64,000 bases of DNA from Pseudobdellovibrionaceae bacterium (GCA_016719575.1 JADJYV010000013.1:1054001-1118000), one strand, 5' to 3'; positions 17,409-26,484 are shown, counted from the stretch's first letter. Translations and numbers: made by a program. Notes: generated by a model not told the origin, from the letters alone.

Positions 17409-18376
17409 GGCTCCCTCAAGAAAAGAAGACTGAAGCCGACTCCCCTTGCGTCCGCTCTTTTTAAGTAGGGTCCCGCCTGAACCACCATTGCCGAATACGA
17501 ATCCATTTGAAATAAAGGCATTGTCAAACAACCAGCATCCAAGACTCTCTGTGGATTTCCCTTTTTTAATTCACACGCCACCGCGAGAGCATGCATCACC
17601 CCCACAGGGTGATCCATGTAGCTCGTCACCGTGATCTTGAGGTCATGCATCACGCAGGCCTGAAGGGTTGAGCTCACATCCATCTTAGCAGGTTTTAAAA
17701 TCACAACATCAAAAGGTTTTGTCTTTAATTTATTAAGATCAACCTTTTGAAACTCATTATCTATGGCGAGTGGCGCGAACTTCTTGGCCTCGAGCCATAA
17801 CTGCTCGTCAAAAGGGAAGGGATCTTCAACGTACTGAACCCGAGTCAACGCCACCTTATTGAGGTTTTTCATAAACCGCTCATAGGTCTGCCACGTTCCA
17901 AGAGCATTGAAATCCAAACGCAACTTAAAGGCGCCATCCAAGCCCAAACCCGACACAAATTCCGCTTCTTTTTGCAGATCTCGGCCGAGTTTAATTTTAA
18001 TTGTCTCGAACCCCTCTTTTTTTAGATAGTTGAGAATATCAGGTTTTTCAACTCGGACATCTGTGATCAAATAATTATTCTTAACAGTGGGAAGTCCATC
18101 AAAAAGGCTTTTGTTTTGTTGCCTCGCCTGTGCATCTCGCCTTGCCATCCAAATACTCTGTTCCAGCATTTGCGAAATCTGCCCGGTTCTCATATCAGCA
18201 AGTTGTTGCTCCCAAGTTTGATCACCCAGTTCGGACCAGGGATGAAGATCTGAATACCCTGTCAAGCCGTCGAGCCACTCAATTTTGAGCAAGACTCCTT
18301 TGCGCTCCGACATATTAGAAATGGTCGCTAAATTCTGCGTTGGTTTTAGTGTATAAGGACTATAACTTATTTTCAT
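17384..18376 (-). CDS. menC: o-Succinylbenzoate synthase
   Basis: Enolase-superfamily dehydratase of 330 residues that makes o-succinylbenzoate. The expected metal and catalytic residues are visible in order: KIKLGRD (general base Lys), RLDFNA (Asp), YVEDPF (Glu), AIDNEF (Asp) and ILKPAKM (second Lys). It starts inside the menA stop (ATGA) and overlaps menE by about 25 bases, so menA-menC-menE are translated as a unit. Confidence 0.9.
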   Translation of the reverse strand: MKISYSPYTLKPTQNLATISNMSERKGVLLKIEWLDGLTGYSDLHPWSELGDQTWEQQLADMRTGQISQMLEQSIWMARRDAQARQQNKSLFDGLPTVKNNYLITDVRVEKPDILNYLKKEGFETIKIKLGRDLQKEAEFVSGLGLDGAFKLRLDFNALGTWQTYERFMKNLNKVALTRVQYVEDPFPFDEQLWLEAKKFAPLAIDNEFQKVDLNKLKTKPFDVVILKPAKMDVSSTLQACVMHDLKITVTSYMDHPVGVMHALAVACELKKGNPQRVLDAGCLTMPLFQMDSYSAMVVQAGPYLKRADARGVGFSLLFLREPWNQLKTR

Positions 18377-19254
18377 TTGACCAAAAATCCTAAGCTCAGG
18401 AGCAACCCGAAAAGCAAATGCAATAACGCACTTTGCCCCAGAAATTTATTATAGGAAGAACTCGCATCAACCTTAAAAATATTCTTGATCACAATCAAGG
18501 CGAATGGCAAGGCCAAGAAAGAAATGAGGCAGGCTCCCACATACCCCATACTCCACCAATAGTAATTCATCACAAAAGGCGCCAAACTTAAAAAAGCAAT
18601 TTCATACCGCGCGAAGGGCTTTCCGAAGCGAACGACGAGCGTTTTTTTATTTACGACGCGATCACCGTCTACATCCCTTAGGTTGTTAACAGCAATAAGA
18701 ACGGTCGCATGAAATCCGACCTGCAAACCCACCCAAAATGCCTGAAAAGACCAGGTTTGCGTGTGTAGGTAAAAAACCCCCATGACCGCAACCAAACCAA
18801 AAAACACGATAACAAAAAAATCTCCCAGTCCCAAATAAGCTAGGGGAAAAGGGCCTGCCGTGTACGCATAGCCCATCATGATGGAAACAAGACCAATCAA
18901 CACGATCGGTCCTCCACCTTTTAAAACCAGCGGAACACCACAAAGAATCGCCAAAAAAAAGCAGAGTGCAGCACCAATCATCACCTGTCGAAAGGAAAAA
19001 AGCCCCGACTGAGTAACCCTCTGAGGACCAAGTCGTCTTTCCGTGTCCGCACCTTTTTTAAAATCGACGGCGTCATTTACAAGATTGGTCCCAATTTGAA
19101 TAAAAAGGCTGGCAAGAAGCGAATAGAATACAACCTCTAGGTCAATCTGAAGCCGCATCGCCTTGACCAGGGCTGTGCCTACAATGATGGGCACCAAACA
19201 CGCCGTAAGTGTCTTTGGGCGGAATGCCATGAGCCAATTTTTGATACTTTGCAT
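18373..19254 (-). CDS. menA: 1,4-Dihydroxy-2-naphthoate polyprenyltransferase
   Basis: UbiA-superfamily integral membrane enzyme of 293 residues that attaches the polyprenyl chain to DHNA. Both Asp-rich motifs are intact: NDAVDFKKGAD near residue 61 and NNLRDVDGDRVVNKKTL near 190, the latter typical of MenA. About nine hydrophobic segments are present. It heads the menA-menC-menE-ferredoxin operon and is divergent from rmuC. Confidence 0.92.
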   Translation of the reverse strand: MQSIKNWLMAFRPKTLTACLVPIIVGTALVKAMRLQIDLEVVFYSLLASLFIQIGTNLVNDAVDFKKGADTERRLGPQRVTQSGLFSFRQVMIGAALCFFLAILCGVPLVLKGGGPIVLIGLVSIMMGYAYTAGPFPLAYLGLGDFFVIVFFGLVAVMGVFYLHTQTWSFQAFWVGLQVGFHATVLIAVNNLRDVDGDRVVNKKTLVVRFGKPFARYEIAFLSLAPFVMNYYWWSMGYVGACLISFLALPFALIVIKNIFKVDASSSYNKFLGQSALLHLLFGLLLSLGFLVK

Positions 19255-19319
19255 TAGAGCCTCAGATGTTGATATTATTAGTATCAGAATTTATTTTCTC
19301 TGACCAAGGAGATTTCTCG

Positions 19320-20483
19320 ATGGCAACGACGATTTTAGCCTTTATTGCTGGATTTATTTTTGCAGCAATAGGCGGCTGGATTTTATACCGCATGAAATTA
19401 CAGAGCTTTGAATTGCAATCGACTTTTCTTCAGCAAAATCTCGATCAAATGAAGCAACAGCAAACCGAGTTACAACAACAGATGACTCAGCAATTCGAAA
19501 ATATGGCTCAAAAAATTTTTGAGGAGAAAAGCACAAAGTTTGCCTCACAAAATTTACTCAATCTAACGAATGTTCTAGATCCCCTCAAAGAACGCTTGAA
19601 GGACTTTGAAAAAAAGGTCGAAGACACTTATGGCCAGGAACGCTCTGAGCGAGGGGCACTGCGCGGGGAACTGAGCAAGCTGATGGATTTAAACCGTCTC
19701 ATGTCAAATGAGACTGCGAACCTCACCCGAGCCCTAAAAGGTGAAGTTAAGACCCAAGGAAACTGGGGCGAATTGATTTTAGAAAATATTTTAGAGCGCT
19801 CAGGTCTTCGAAAAGGCGAAGAGTACATCCTTCAAGGGACAAATATGGATCTGCGCGGTGAAGACGGCGAAATCCAAAGACCGGACGTCATCGTAAAACT
19901 CCCCGATGGAAAGCACTTGGTTGTCGATTCAAAGATGACCCTAAATGCCTACGAGGCATACAGCAACTGCAATTCGCCCGAAGAGCAAGAACGGTTGGGA
20001 AAACTTCATGTTGAATCCCTAAGAAAGCATATTGATGGACTCAGTGAAAAAAAGTACTACGCAAACGAAAAGCTCATTAGCCCTGACTTCGTTATTCTCT
20101 TTATGCCCTTAGAGCCTGCATTCGCTCTGGCTTTCAAAGTAAAACCCGAGCTCTTTCAAACTTCCTGGGACAAACAAATTGCAATTGTGAGTCCTACGAC
20201 TCTACTGACCACTTTAAGAACCGTTGCCTCTTTGTGGAAGCAAGAACGGCAACAAAAAAATGCTCTTGATATCGCCAAAAAGGGAGGCCTGCTTTACGAT
20301 AAGTTCGTAGGTCTAGTCAAAGATATCGAAAACTTGGGTGACAAGCTCGGGTCGGCTCAAAAAGCACATGATGACGTCATAAGCAAACTTGCAACTGGCA
20401 AAGGGAACCTAATCCGTCAAGTTGAAGAACTAAAAAGCATGGGCGTAAAGACCGAAAAATCTCTCCCAATGATAGAAGGCTAA
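19320..20483 (+). CDS. rmuC: DNA recombination protein RmuC
   Basis: About 387 residues. The N-terminus is a membrane anchor (residues 3-22), followed by a Gln-rich coiled coil to about residue 75 and the RmuC nuclease-like domain with GNWGELILENILERSGL and VVDSKMTLNAYEAY. RmuC limits DNA inversions between short repeats in E. coli. The ATG at 19320 has AAGGAG eight bases upstream; an in-frame ATG 18 codons earlier is less likely. It is convergent with the TetR gene. Confidence 0.92.
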   Translation: MATTILAFIAGFIFAAIGGWILYRMKLQSFELQSTFLQQNLDQMKQQQTELQQQMTQQFENMAQKIFEEKSTKFASQNLLNLTNVLDPLKERLKDFEKKVEDTYGQERSERGALRGELSKLMDLNRLMSNETANLTRALKGEVKTQGNWGELILENILERSGLRKGEEYILQGTNMDLRGEDGEIQRPDVIVKLPDGKHLVVDSKMTLNAYEAYSNCNSPEEQERLGKLHVESLRKHIDGLSEKKYYANEKLISPDFVILFMPLEPAFALAFKVKPELFQTSWDKQIAIVSPTTLLTTLRTVASLWKQERQQKNALDIAKKGGLLYDKFVGLVKDIENLGDKLGSAQKAHDDVISKLATGKGNLIRQVEELKSMGVKTEKSLPMIEG

Positions 20484-20491
20484 GTTCCAAG

Positions 20492-21139
20492 TCACTTTGT
20501 ATTTGGAATTTTCATCAAGTTTAGCCAGACACCAGCGATCTCATCAATTAAAAGCTCTTTATTGATCGAGTTGATGTTCTCATCAACCGAAGAGTGGGCC
20601 AAGCTACTCATTAAATATGTCAGAAAAAAAATAGTCGTTTCACAAGAAATTGCGGGGGTGGTGCTTCCTTTAAATTTTAAATGAAGATTCAACCAAATGA
20701 GCTCACTCAGTTGGCGATAAAAGCGCAGAGCCTGCGGGACCTTGCCAACCGCTTCCATCAAATCGATGAGGGCCTTTCTAAAAACCAAGTCCTCCTGTTT
20801 TCTATAAAAGCAATGACCCAAAATTTCCTTCAACCATTGAAGAGGCCCCAACTCTGGCGAGATTGACTCAATTCTTAATTTCATATGTTGGTACTCAACT
20901 TCGAAAACTTGATCAATGAGAGCAGCAACAATAGCCTCTTTTGACGGAAAATACTGATAAAGTGAACCAATACTGACCCCAGACTCTTCTGCAACTCGAT
21001 TCGTGCTAAGTTTCTGTATCCCGTCCCGTCGTATAATTCGATCCGCGCCCTGTAAAATGACTTGATAAGTTTGGCGGGATCTACTTTGCTTGGGTGCTTT
21101 CCGAAGCTCGATAGCCTTTGGAGTCCTTTTTCTGCTCAT
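20492..21139 (-). CDS. TetR-family transcriptional regulator
   Basis: The 215-residue protein has a basic N-terminus and the TetR helix-turn-helix from about residue 42 to 75 (STNRVAEESGVSIGSLYQYF). The C-terminal ligand domain is helical and unassigned. The ATG lies 15 bases beyond an 18-base perfect inverted repeat, which could be its own operator. No obvious target operon is adjacent: rmuC is convergent and fliW upstream. Confidence 0.88.
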   Translation of the reverse strand: MSRKRTPKAIELRKAPKQSRSRQTYQVILQGADRIIRRDGIQKLSTNRVAEESGVSIGSLYQYFPSKEAIVAALIDQVFEVEYQHMKLRIESISPELGPLQWLKEILGHCFYRKQEDLVFRKALIDLMEAVGKVPQALRFYRQLSELIWLNLHLKFKGSTTPAISCETTIFFLTYLMSSLAHSSVDENINSINKELLIDEIAGVWLNLMKIPNTK

Positions 21140-21154
21140 ATATCAATTTGCCTT

Positions 21155-21199
21155 TTTAAATAATCGAATAGCGCTTCTGAGGCTATTCGATTATTTAAA
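21155..21199. promoter_or_regulatory. 18-bp perfect palindrome upstream of tetR gene
   Basis: Arms TTTAAATAATCGAATAGC and GCTATTCGATTATTTAAA are separated by nine bases (GCTTCTGAG). No T-run follows on the minus strand, so it does not look like a terminator of fliW. Its position just upstream of the TetR start suggests an autoregulatory operator or an mRNA hairpin near the ribosome binding site. Confidence 0.5.
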
Positions 21200-21233
21200 C
21201 ACCTTGATTCGAACAGGTCATCTTAATTTAAAA

Positions 21234-21773
21234 TTACAAGGCCTTATCAGGAGTTCCCTTAGACTGGGACGATAGCTTTGTTGCGAAGTCCATACCAGGA
21301 GACTGTCCTTTAATCGAGACAGATGGATTCTGTACAACTCTCTGCTGTAGTTTTGAAAAAATGGGTTCACGGATGGCCAAACTATTATCCTGCAGAACAC
21401 ACTGACGAGCTATTCTCGCTTCAATATTTACGACAACCGGGGCCTTTAAATTTGCGGTCATCTGGGTTGGATCGTCAGGAATAGTTACTATAGAAAAATG
21501 TCGGGCCTTGCTCGGTACCGACAACTTCAGCGACTCAAGATCGCCTTTAGTCAAAGTTGCTTTATAAGACTCCGTAAACAACTCTGGCTCTAACACTGGA
21601 AAGGCAATGTGCGAAGACTCACAACTCTGTAGCCAGGCAAAAATCTCATCGCTGGGGTCATCAAGTAACACAAACTGGCGAAGGTCTGCAAAGCCTAGAA
21701 GGCCCTCTGGAAAAGTCAAAACATCGTCGTCTTGCAATTCTACACGACCAAACCTGGATGTATTAATGATCAC
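21234..21773 (-). CDS. fliW: Flagellar assembly factor FliW
   Basis: FliW binds flagellin and, when free, binds CsrA and relieves its repression of flagellin mRNA. About 179 residues from a GTG codon preceded by AGAGGGGG, giving a start like MIINTSRFG as in other FliW proteins; a GTG eight codons upstream is possible. The family core TFPEGLLGFADLRQFVLLDD and the VTIPDDP region are present. The C-terminus has about 45 extra polar residues. It follows csrA by about 170 bases, matching the common fliW-csrA pairing. Confidence 0.92.
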   Translation of the reverse strand: MIINTSRFGRVELQDDDVLTFPEGLLGFADLRQFVLLDDPSDEIFAWLQSCESSHIAFPVLEPELFTESYKATLTKGDLESLKLSVPSKARHFSIVTIPDDPTQMTANLKAPVVVNIEARIARQCVLQDNSLAIREPIFSKLQQRVVQNPSVSIKGQSPGMDFATKLSSQSKGTPDKAL

Positions 21774-21943
21774 AATGCCCCCTCTAAATTTAGACACGCG
21801 GACCCAGAATAAGGTTACCTACACTATCAAATCTGGACCTAAATCCCGTAAGACTCAAATAAATTCTGCGCGCCATGACTAGGCGCTTCTGAGGAGGAGC
21901 TTCAAGGCCAGAGAGGCTCTTGAAAGTATTAAAATTTTGAAAT

Positions 21944-22171
21944 CTATGTTTTTAACAGCTTTGCTAGAGAGCGAGTTTTATCAGAGGACACTGTTGCCGA
22001 CTGCTGGTTTTGCTCTTGAATTGCCATATAAACTTCTTCGCGGTGAATTTTAGTATCCTTAGGGGCTTCTATACCTAGGCGAACCTGTTTGCCCTTAATT
22101 TGAACAACGCGAATCTTGATGTGATCATCAATAGCGATGCTTTCACCCAACTTCCTTGTGAGAACCAACAT
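21944..22171 (-). CDS. csrA: Carbon storage regulator CsrA
   Basis: RNA-binding dimer of 75 residues that represses translation by binding GGA motifs. It has the invariant start MLVLTRKLGESI, the VVQIKGKQVRLGIEAP core and the HREEVY helix start. The tail of about 20 residues is polar. AAAGGAG lies upstream of the ATG. A sigma-28-type promoter about 55 bases upstream suggests expression with late flagellar genes. Confidence 0.96.
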   Translation of the reverse strand: MLVLTRKLGESIAIDDHIKIRVVQIKGKQVRLGIEAPKDTKIHREEVYMAIQEQNQQSATVSSDKTRSLAKLLKT

Positions 22172-22224
22172 AGGATTACTCCTTTATTCCTAGCAGGGAC
22201 TTCCTGCCCTTCCATGCCCAATTG

Positions 22225-22251
22225 TTATCGGCACTTTCGAGCGGAACTGTA
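22225..22251 (-). promoter_or_regulatory. Candidate sigma-28 (FliA) promoter for csrA-fliW
   Basis: On the minus strand TACA, then 15 bases, then GCCGATAA. The consensus is TAAA-N15-GCCGATAA, so the -10 element is a perfect eight-base match and the -35 differs at one base. It sits between flgL and csrA, with the predicted start of transcription about 45 bases before the csrA ATG. Confidence 0.7.
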
Positions 22252-22261
22252 GGTATAATTT

Positions 22262-23350
22262 CTATTTTAGAAAGTCAAGGAGGCTGGGTTGAATAACTTT
22301 GCCAGAGGTCTCAAGAGTTGCGCGCAGGGCGCTATCAGTTTTATTCATGTTAGATACGACTTCAAATAACTCGACGTCTTCCATTTGGGAGGCCGTTATT
22401 CGATTGTCAACAATAGCCTTTTGAACAGAGTCCACAGTGTTGTTAACAGACATTACTCTGGCCCCGACGTCAGCACGGGCCAGAACCACCTGAGAAATGG
22501 CCTGATCCAGGGTGTCCAAACTTTCTTGGATTCCTTCTTTGTCATTGGTACGCAGTGAAACCTCCAAACCCCTCAAGGTCTGAAACACATTTATCCCACC
22601 ACTTCCAGTCACGGGATCCTTCTGAATAGCTCCCATCCTTTGAGCGCGATACGAGCTGGCCGGAGCCCTCGTCTCGACATAATTTTCCTCGAGCTCTTTA
22701 TTTCTAAGCTCCCGCTGCGCCTCTTCGTCCTTATAATCTCGAAGCTCATCTGCTGTCTTTGGAGATTCCACCTTAGAGCGAATGACCCCATCCGAGCCCA
22801 ACCCCTTGCCAAGAAAGACCTTACTTCCAGGGATATTCATTGCTACAAAGGAATCTTTGTGGATGCCTATTTTGATATCACCGTCGTCACCAGCATATTC
22901 TCCCACTTGATTAAAGGGGGCTGTTTGCGTCTTATACCCTCCAAAGATGTAGCGCTCTCCAAGTTTGCGATTGCCGATTTGTACCGACTGATTGTATATC
23001 TGCTCTAGCTCCGAAGCTGTTACCTGGCGAGACTGCTCATTGCCACTCGCATCGTTCGATTGACTGACAGCAAGCTCTTTTGCCCGCATTAAAATTTCTG
23101 ACAATTCAGCCAGTGATTGATCCGTGAACTCCAAAAAAGACTTCGCATTGTTAATATTCTTTACATATTGTTGATTGCCACGCTCTTCAGTGCGAGCACC
23201 GAGTACGCGAGTAGCAGACAAGGGGTCATCTGAAGGCTTATTAATACGCTTCTGCGTCGCAGCCTGATTCTGCAACTCAGACATCTCCGTCCGATTTTTC
23301 GTCAGATTCTGGTTTACCTGATTGTATTGCATCTTATCGGCGATTCTCAC
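22262..23350 (-). CDS. flgL: Flagellar hook-filament junction protein FlgL (HAP3)
   Basis: Flagellin-like junction protein of 362 residues. The N-terminal D0/D1 helix (MRIADKMQYNQVNQNL... with PSDDPLSATRVL near residue 40) and the C-terminal helix (NNTVDSVQKAI... ELFEVVSNMNKTDSAL) are the conserved coiled-coil ends used in filament-type packing. The middle domain is variable. It follows flgK closely and ends the structural part of the operon before csrA. Confidence 0.94.
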   Translation of the reverse strand: MRIADKMQYNQVNQNLTKNRTEMSELQNQAATQKRINKPSDDPLSATRVLGARTEERGNQQYVKNINNAKSFLEFTDQSLAELSEILMRAKELAVSQSNDASGNEQSRQVTASELEQIYNQSVQIGNRKLGERYIFGGYKTQTAPFNQVGEYAGDDGDIKIGIHKDSFVAMNIPGSKVFLGKGLGSDGVIRSKVESPKTADELRDYKDEEAQRELRNKELEENYVETRAPASSYRAQRMGAIQKDPVTGSGGINVFQTLRGLEVSLRTNDKEGIQESLDTLDQAISQVVLARADVGARVMSVNNTVDSVQKAIVDNRITASQMEDVELFEVVSNMNKTDSALRATLETSGKVIQPSLLDFLK

Positions 23351-23368
23351 AACGTCCTACCCTCTAAA

Positions 23369-24781
23369 TTACAATCTCTTTAAATTCAAAACAGTATCAA
23401 ACATCTCATCTGCCGTTCGAATCAATCGAGCAGAGGCATCGTAAGCCTTCTGAAACTCAATCATTTTTGTTGTTTCTTCATCCAAACTCACACCGCTGAT
23501 ACTTTCACGGATGTTTTGCAACTGGTTGAGAACATTTTTCTGAGACTCTTGTGTTTTAACTGCACGCTGGGTAACCGTCCCTATCTGTCCCACTTGCGTA
23601 TTATAGAAATCATCAAAGGTCGCAGACCCGTCATTCATCAGTTGTCGGTTTTGCAAAGATGATATGACATTAGCAACAGTGTTGTCCCCGGGGGCATTTG
23701 GTCTCGCCCCTGCCGCAATACGCCCTACATCATTATATACAGTGCGATTCACCTTAAGAGTCTCAGCGGCGCCCTTAGCGTCCTGAGGCATTTCAAAAAA
23801 CAAAACACCTTGTTTACCGTAGCGGTCAAAGCCTTCAATGTGAGCAGTGTTAACTTCTTTTGCAAAAGTATAGGCCATGTCGTCTATCGAACCTAACAAA
23901 CCTTCGACGATTTGATCACGAACCTCAAGGGCCCCACCGATGCGACCATTATTAATTTGGTCTGTGATATTCACAGGAGTGCCATTTTTAGTCGCTTGAA
24001 AAAATATTTCTACGCGGTCTCGTTCGTTGGTGCGCGCGGCTTTCAAGTCATTCTGTGTTGATCCAGAAACAAGAATTGCAGTTCTACCTGCCGTCACAGA
24101 AATATGACCCTCACTCCCCTCGGCCCATGTAATATCAATTTTCTCGCCAAGTTTTTTTAGCAACAAATCGCGACGATCCCGCTCATCATTGGCCGGAGCT
24201 CCCTGATTTTCAACGACTTGAATTTTTTCATTTAGAGTGGCGATTTCTTTGGTCATCTGGTTCACTTCTTCGGTGAGTGTTAACATTTGACCATCTAAAT
24301 CGTCTTGCACATCATGAAGCTGCTTTACAACTCGTCCAAATTCTTTTGTTAAGGACTCGCCGGCCTCACGGACCAATGTTCTAGTAGCTAAAGACTCTGG
24401 ATTGTTGGATAGTTCGCGAAAGGCATTAAAAAAACCATTCATGTACTGGTTTAGGCCCTTGTCAGTTTGTTCATTGTAGATCTGCTCTACTCGACCGAGC
24501 GCATCCGCGCGAGAGTCGGCAAAACCCATATTCGTGCCTTCGCGTTGGATTTGCTTTTCGAGCCACGGATTGTTCGTGCGAGTAACAACACCAGCACGAG
24601 CGCCCATTCCAATTCGGACATTTCCTTCGCCTACAGGTTGGTTCGTCATCAGCTCAACTCGCTGACGAGAAAACCCTTCAGTCGATTTGTTAGCGATGTT
24701 ATGACCGACGGTTTGCAAAGCCGTCTGACTGTTCATCAGAGAGCGTTTTCCAACGTCCATCATGGCCGATATTTTAGACAT
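23369..24781 (-). CDS. flgK: Flagellar hook-associated protein FlgK (HAP1)
   Basis: Junction protein of 470 residues with the rod/hook N-terminal motif SQTALQTVGHNIANKSTEGFSRQRVEL and a C-terminal hook-type helix ending in YDASARLIRTADEMFDTVL. FlgK joins hook to filament and is exported through the flagellar type III system with FlgN as chaperone, whose gene is just upstream. Length is within the usual range for the shorter FlgK forms. Confidence 0.94.
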   Translation of the reverse strand: MSKISAMMDVGKRSLMNSQTALQTVGHNIANKSTEGFSRQRVELMTNQPVGEGNVRIGMGARAGVVTRTNNPWLEKQIQREGTNMGFADSRADALGRVEQIYNEQTDKGLNQYMNGFFNAFRELSNNPESLATRTLVREAGESLTKEFGRVVKQLHDVQDDLDGQMLTLTEEVNQMTKEIATLNEKIQVVENQGAPANDERDRRDLLLKKLGEKIDITWAEGSEGHISVTAGRTAILVSGSTQNDLKAARTNERDRVEIFFQATKNGTPVNITDQINNGRIGGALEVRDQIVEGLLGSIDDMAYTFAKEVNTAHIEGFDRYGKQGVLFFEMPQDAKGAAETLKVNRTVYNDVGRIAAGARPNAPGDNTVANVISSLQNRQLMNDGSATFDDFYNTQVGQIGTVTQRAVKTQESQKNVLNQLQNIRESISGVSLDEETTKMIEFQKAYDASARLIRTADEMFDTVLNLKRL

Positions 24782-24825
24782 CCTGCCCTCTCACATCTCC
24801 TCGTCCTGAGGAAATTGCGACCTCA

Positions 24826-25341
24826 CTAGATCTCTTTACTTACGAAATGCCCCGCTTGTTCCGGTCCTCTTTGAACTTGACCTTTTCCGCCGTAAGTCTT
24901 CTTTCCGCTCAAAGTATCTTTAATATTATTCAAAGCCCCACCTAAGTTTTTAAGTGCCGATTGAGCAACATCTTCGTTTTCTTTGTTTAAAGTCGAAAGA
25001 CGACGAATGAGTAAATCCAGGGCTGAATGAATCACTCTTAAGCGCTCACCCTCTGCCCCACCCAAGTTCTTAGCAATATCTAATAAACGAGGAGCTTCAG
25101 AATCAGCATGAACCAAAGTAGCAAGTTCTGCTGCATAACGAGCGCGAAGTCCGTCTGTTGCCTTGACCTTGAATAGGAGATTTTCTTTGTTTTGGTTGTT
25201 TTCCTGCAACGTTTCCATGTCTGCATCAATTAACAACTGCTTTTCTTTACGCACCAAATCCAAGAGGTGCCGATAAAGAGTCGTCAGCTCTTCCAAATTT
25301 ACAACCAATCTTTGATAACTTCGTTCTACCGTTGCTTCCAT
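24826..25341 (-). CDS. flgN: FlgN-type flagellar export chaperone
   Basis: Helical, charged protein of 171 residues with the FlgN-like opening LEELTTLYRHLLDLVRKEKQLLIDADMETL and heptad-rich helices. Its place between flgM and flgK is the standard position for the FlgK/FlgL export chaperone. The C-terminal 40 residues are Gly/Lys-rich and probably disordered. Identification relies on both sequence pattern and context. Confidence 0.85.
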   Translation of the reverse strand: MEATVERSYQRLVVNLEELTTLYRHLLDLVRKEKQLLIDADMETLQENNQNKENLLFKVKATDGLRARYAAELATLVHADSEAPRLLDIAKNLGGAEGERLRVIHSALDLLIRRLSTLNKENEDVAQSALKNLGGALNNIKDTLSGKKTYGGKGQVQRGPEQAGHFVSKEI

Positions 25342-25378
25342 AATACCCTACCTCTTCCTTGAGGGATGAGTTTCAACA

Positions 25379-25717
25379 TTAATTTTTAAGGTCTTCCATC
25401 GCCAGGTGCTCATCTACCATCTTGTCTGCAATGGCCTTTGCATCTAACTTATATTTTCCTTCGTCGATCATTTGACGAAATTTTGCAACCTTCGCCTCAT
25501 CGACATCTGGCGCCGCTAATGCAAGTTCCTTAATTCTTTTTGCTTCCTGCGCTTTCGGAGACACATCCACTCGAGAAGACCGCTCAAGCTCGGAGAATTT
25601 TTCTTCTTTCAAAGCACCCGCCGCAGGAGAAGTCGTTGCTCCTGTTTTAGCACGGTCCGTCTTTGCGCCATCAACCAAGTTTAAATTTTGGCCGACTTTG
25701 TTGTGCGTAATTTTCAT
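25379..25717 (-). CDS. flgM: Anti-sigma-28 factor FlgM
   Basis: The 112-residue protein matches FlgM plan: disordered, Ala/Lys-rich N-terminal half followed by the sigma-28-binding helices from about residue 50 (VDVSPKAQEAKRIKEL ... KFRQMIDEGKYKLDAKAIAD). It holds FliA until hook completion and is then exported. AGGAGG precedes the ATG. The sigma-28 promoter seen upstream of csrA is consistent with its presence. Confidence 0.9.
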   Translation of the reverse strand: MKITHNKVGQNLNLVDGAKTDRAKTGATTSPAAGALKEEKFSELERSSRVDVSPKAQEAKRIKELALAAPDVDEAKVAKFRQMIDEGKYKLDAKAIADKMVDEHLAMEDLKN

Positions 25718-25788
25718 TGAAATCCTCCTGCGATCCTGGGCATCCGGCCCTTCATTTCATAGTATCACAATGAGACACTTCCACCAAA

Positions 25789-26484
25789 TTATTCTATGCC
25801 AGTCTTTTGTTCTTGAGGTCTAGTCTGGGTATGCCAAAAAAATGATTTTGCCTCTGGACTCAAAAGGCCCACCGTCTCCCCTGCCTGAATTTTTGCCCCC
25901 ACGTTAAGAGCACCGGAAACGCCGCGGAAGACTATTTGACTTCTTAATCCATTGTCGTGGTTAAAATCCATCAACACTTCTCCCGTCAATAAGGTCCTCT
26001 TGCCAAGCAAGGTTCCGCTCCATGGGTTTGACACCTCTAGGGGCTTCTGCTGCTCGAGAGCAGCTTCAGCTTGTTTTTTATCAAAACGAAATGAGAGATT
26101 TGTATCTTTTCCATTTCTTTGAAAAGATTTTGCAACGAACAGGTCTTTATCAGTGATCGGCAACGGCCCCTGGGGCTTTTGCACGGGGTTCTTAAGCCCC
26201 ATTTGCACGCCATATTTTTCAATCATCTGCTTGTAAATAAGATCTGCAAGACCGATCCCCCCCTTGGCGCCCCACTTGTCGACATACTCCTGGTCCAATT
26301 GGTCACGAAATATTTTTTCGGCCTGATTGCTTTTTATGAATCCACTCTCATGGACCGTTGATCGCATCGCCTTCATCATCTCGCCCAAAAAGTGCTTCTC
26401 ATACATTTGAGAAACATCTTTTAGCTTTTCATCCATGGACTTAACTTGTGGCGGCACCCGCAGAGCTTGGCCAGGAACCTTCAC
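25789..26484 (-). CDS. flgJ: FlgJ-like rod-binding protein with degenerate M23 tail
   Basis: 231 residues. Residues about 15-95 are the FlgJ rod-binding domain (DVSQMYEKHFLGEMMKAMRST ... GIGLADLIYKQM). Instead of the GH73 muramidase of E. coli FlgJ, the C-terminal 80 residues (from VSNPWSGTLLGKRTL) resemble a LytM/M23 fold, with the late GAKIQAGETVGLL turn, but the zinc-binding His/Asp motifs are not seen. Peptidoglycan clearance must then be done by another enzyme, perhaps the adjacent lytic transglycosylase. GTG start with AGGGGG upstream; it overlaps the preceding reading frame by GTGA. Confidence 0.82.
   Translation of the reverse strand: MKVPGQALRVPPQVKSMDEKLKDVSQMYEKHFLGEMMKAMRSTVHESGFIKSNQAEKIFRDQLDQEYVDKWGAKGGIGLADLIYKQMIEKYGVQMGLKNPVQKPQGPLPITDKDLFVAKSFQRNGKDTNLSFRFDKKQAEAALEQQKPLEVSNPWSGTLLGKRTLLTGEVLMDFNHDNGLRSQIVFRGVSGALNVGAKIQAGETVGLLSPEAKSFFWHTQTRPQEQKTGIE

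Noticed and set aside
23330..23345. GCCGATAA at the start of flgL as a sigma-28 promoter
   Set aside because: It is the coding sequence for Ile-Ala-Asp-Lys and has no TAAA-like element 15 bases upstream.
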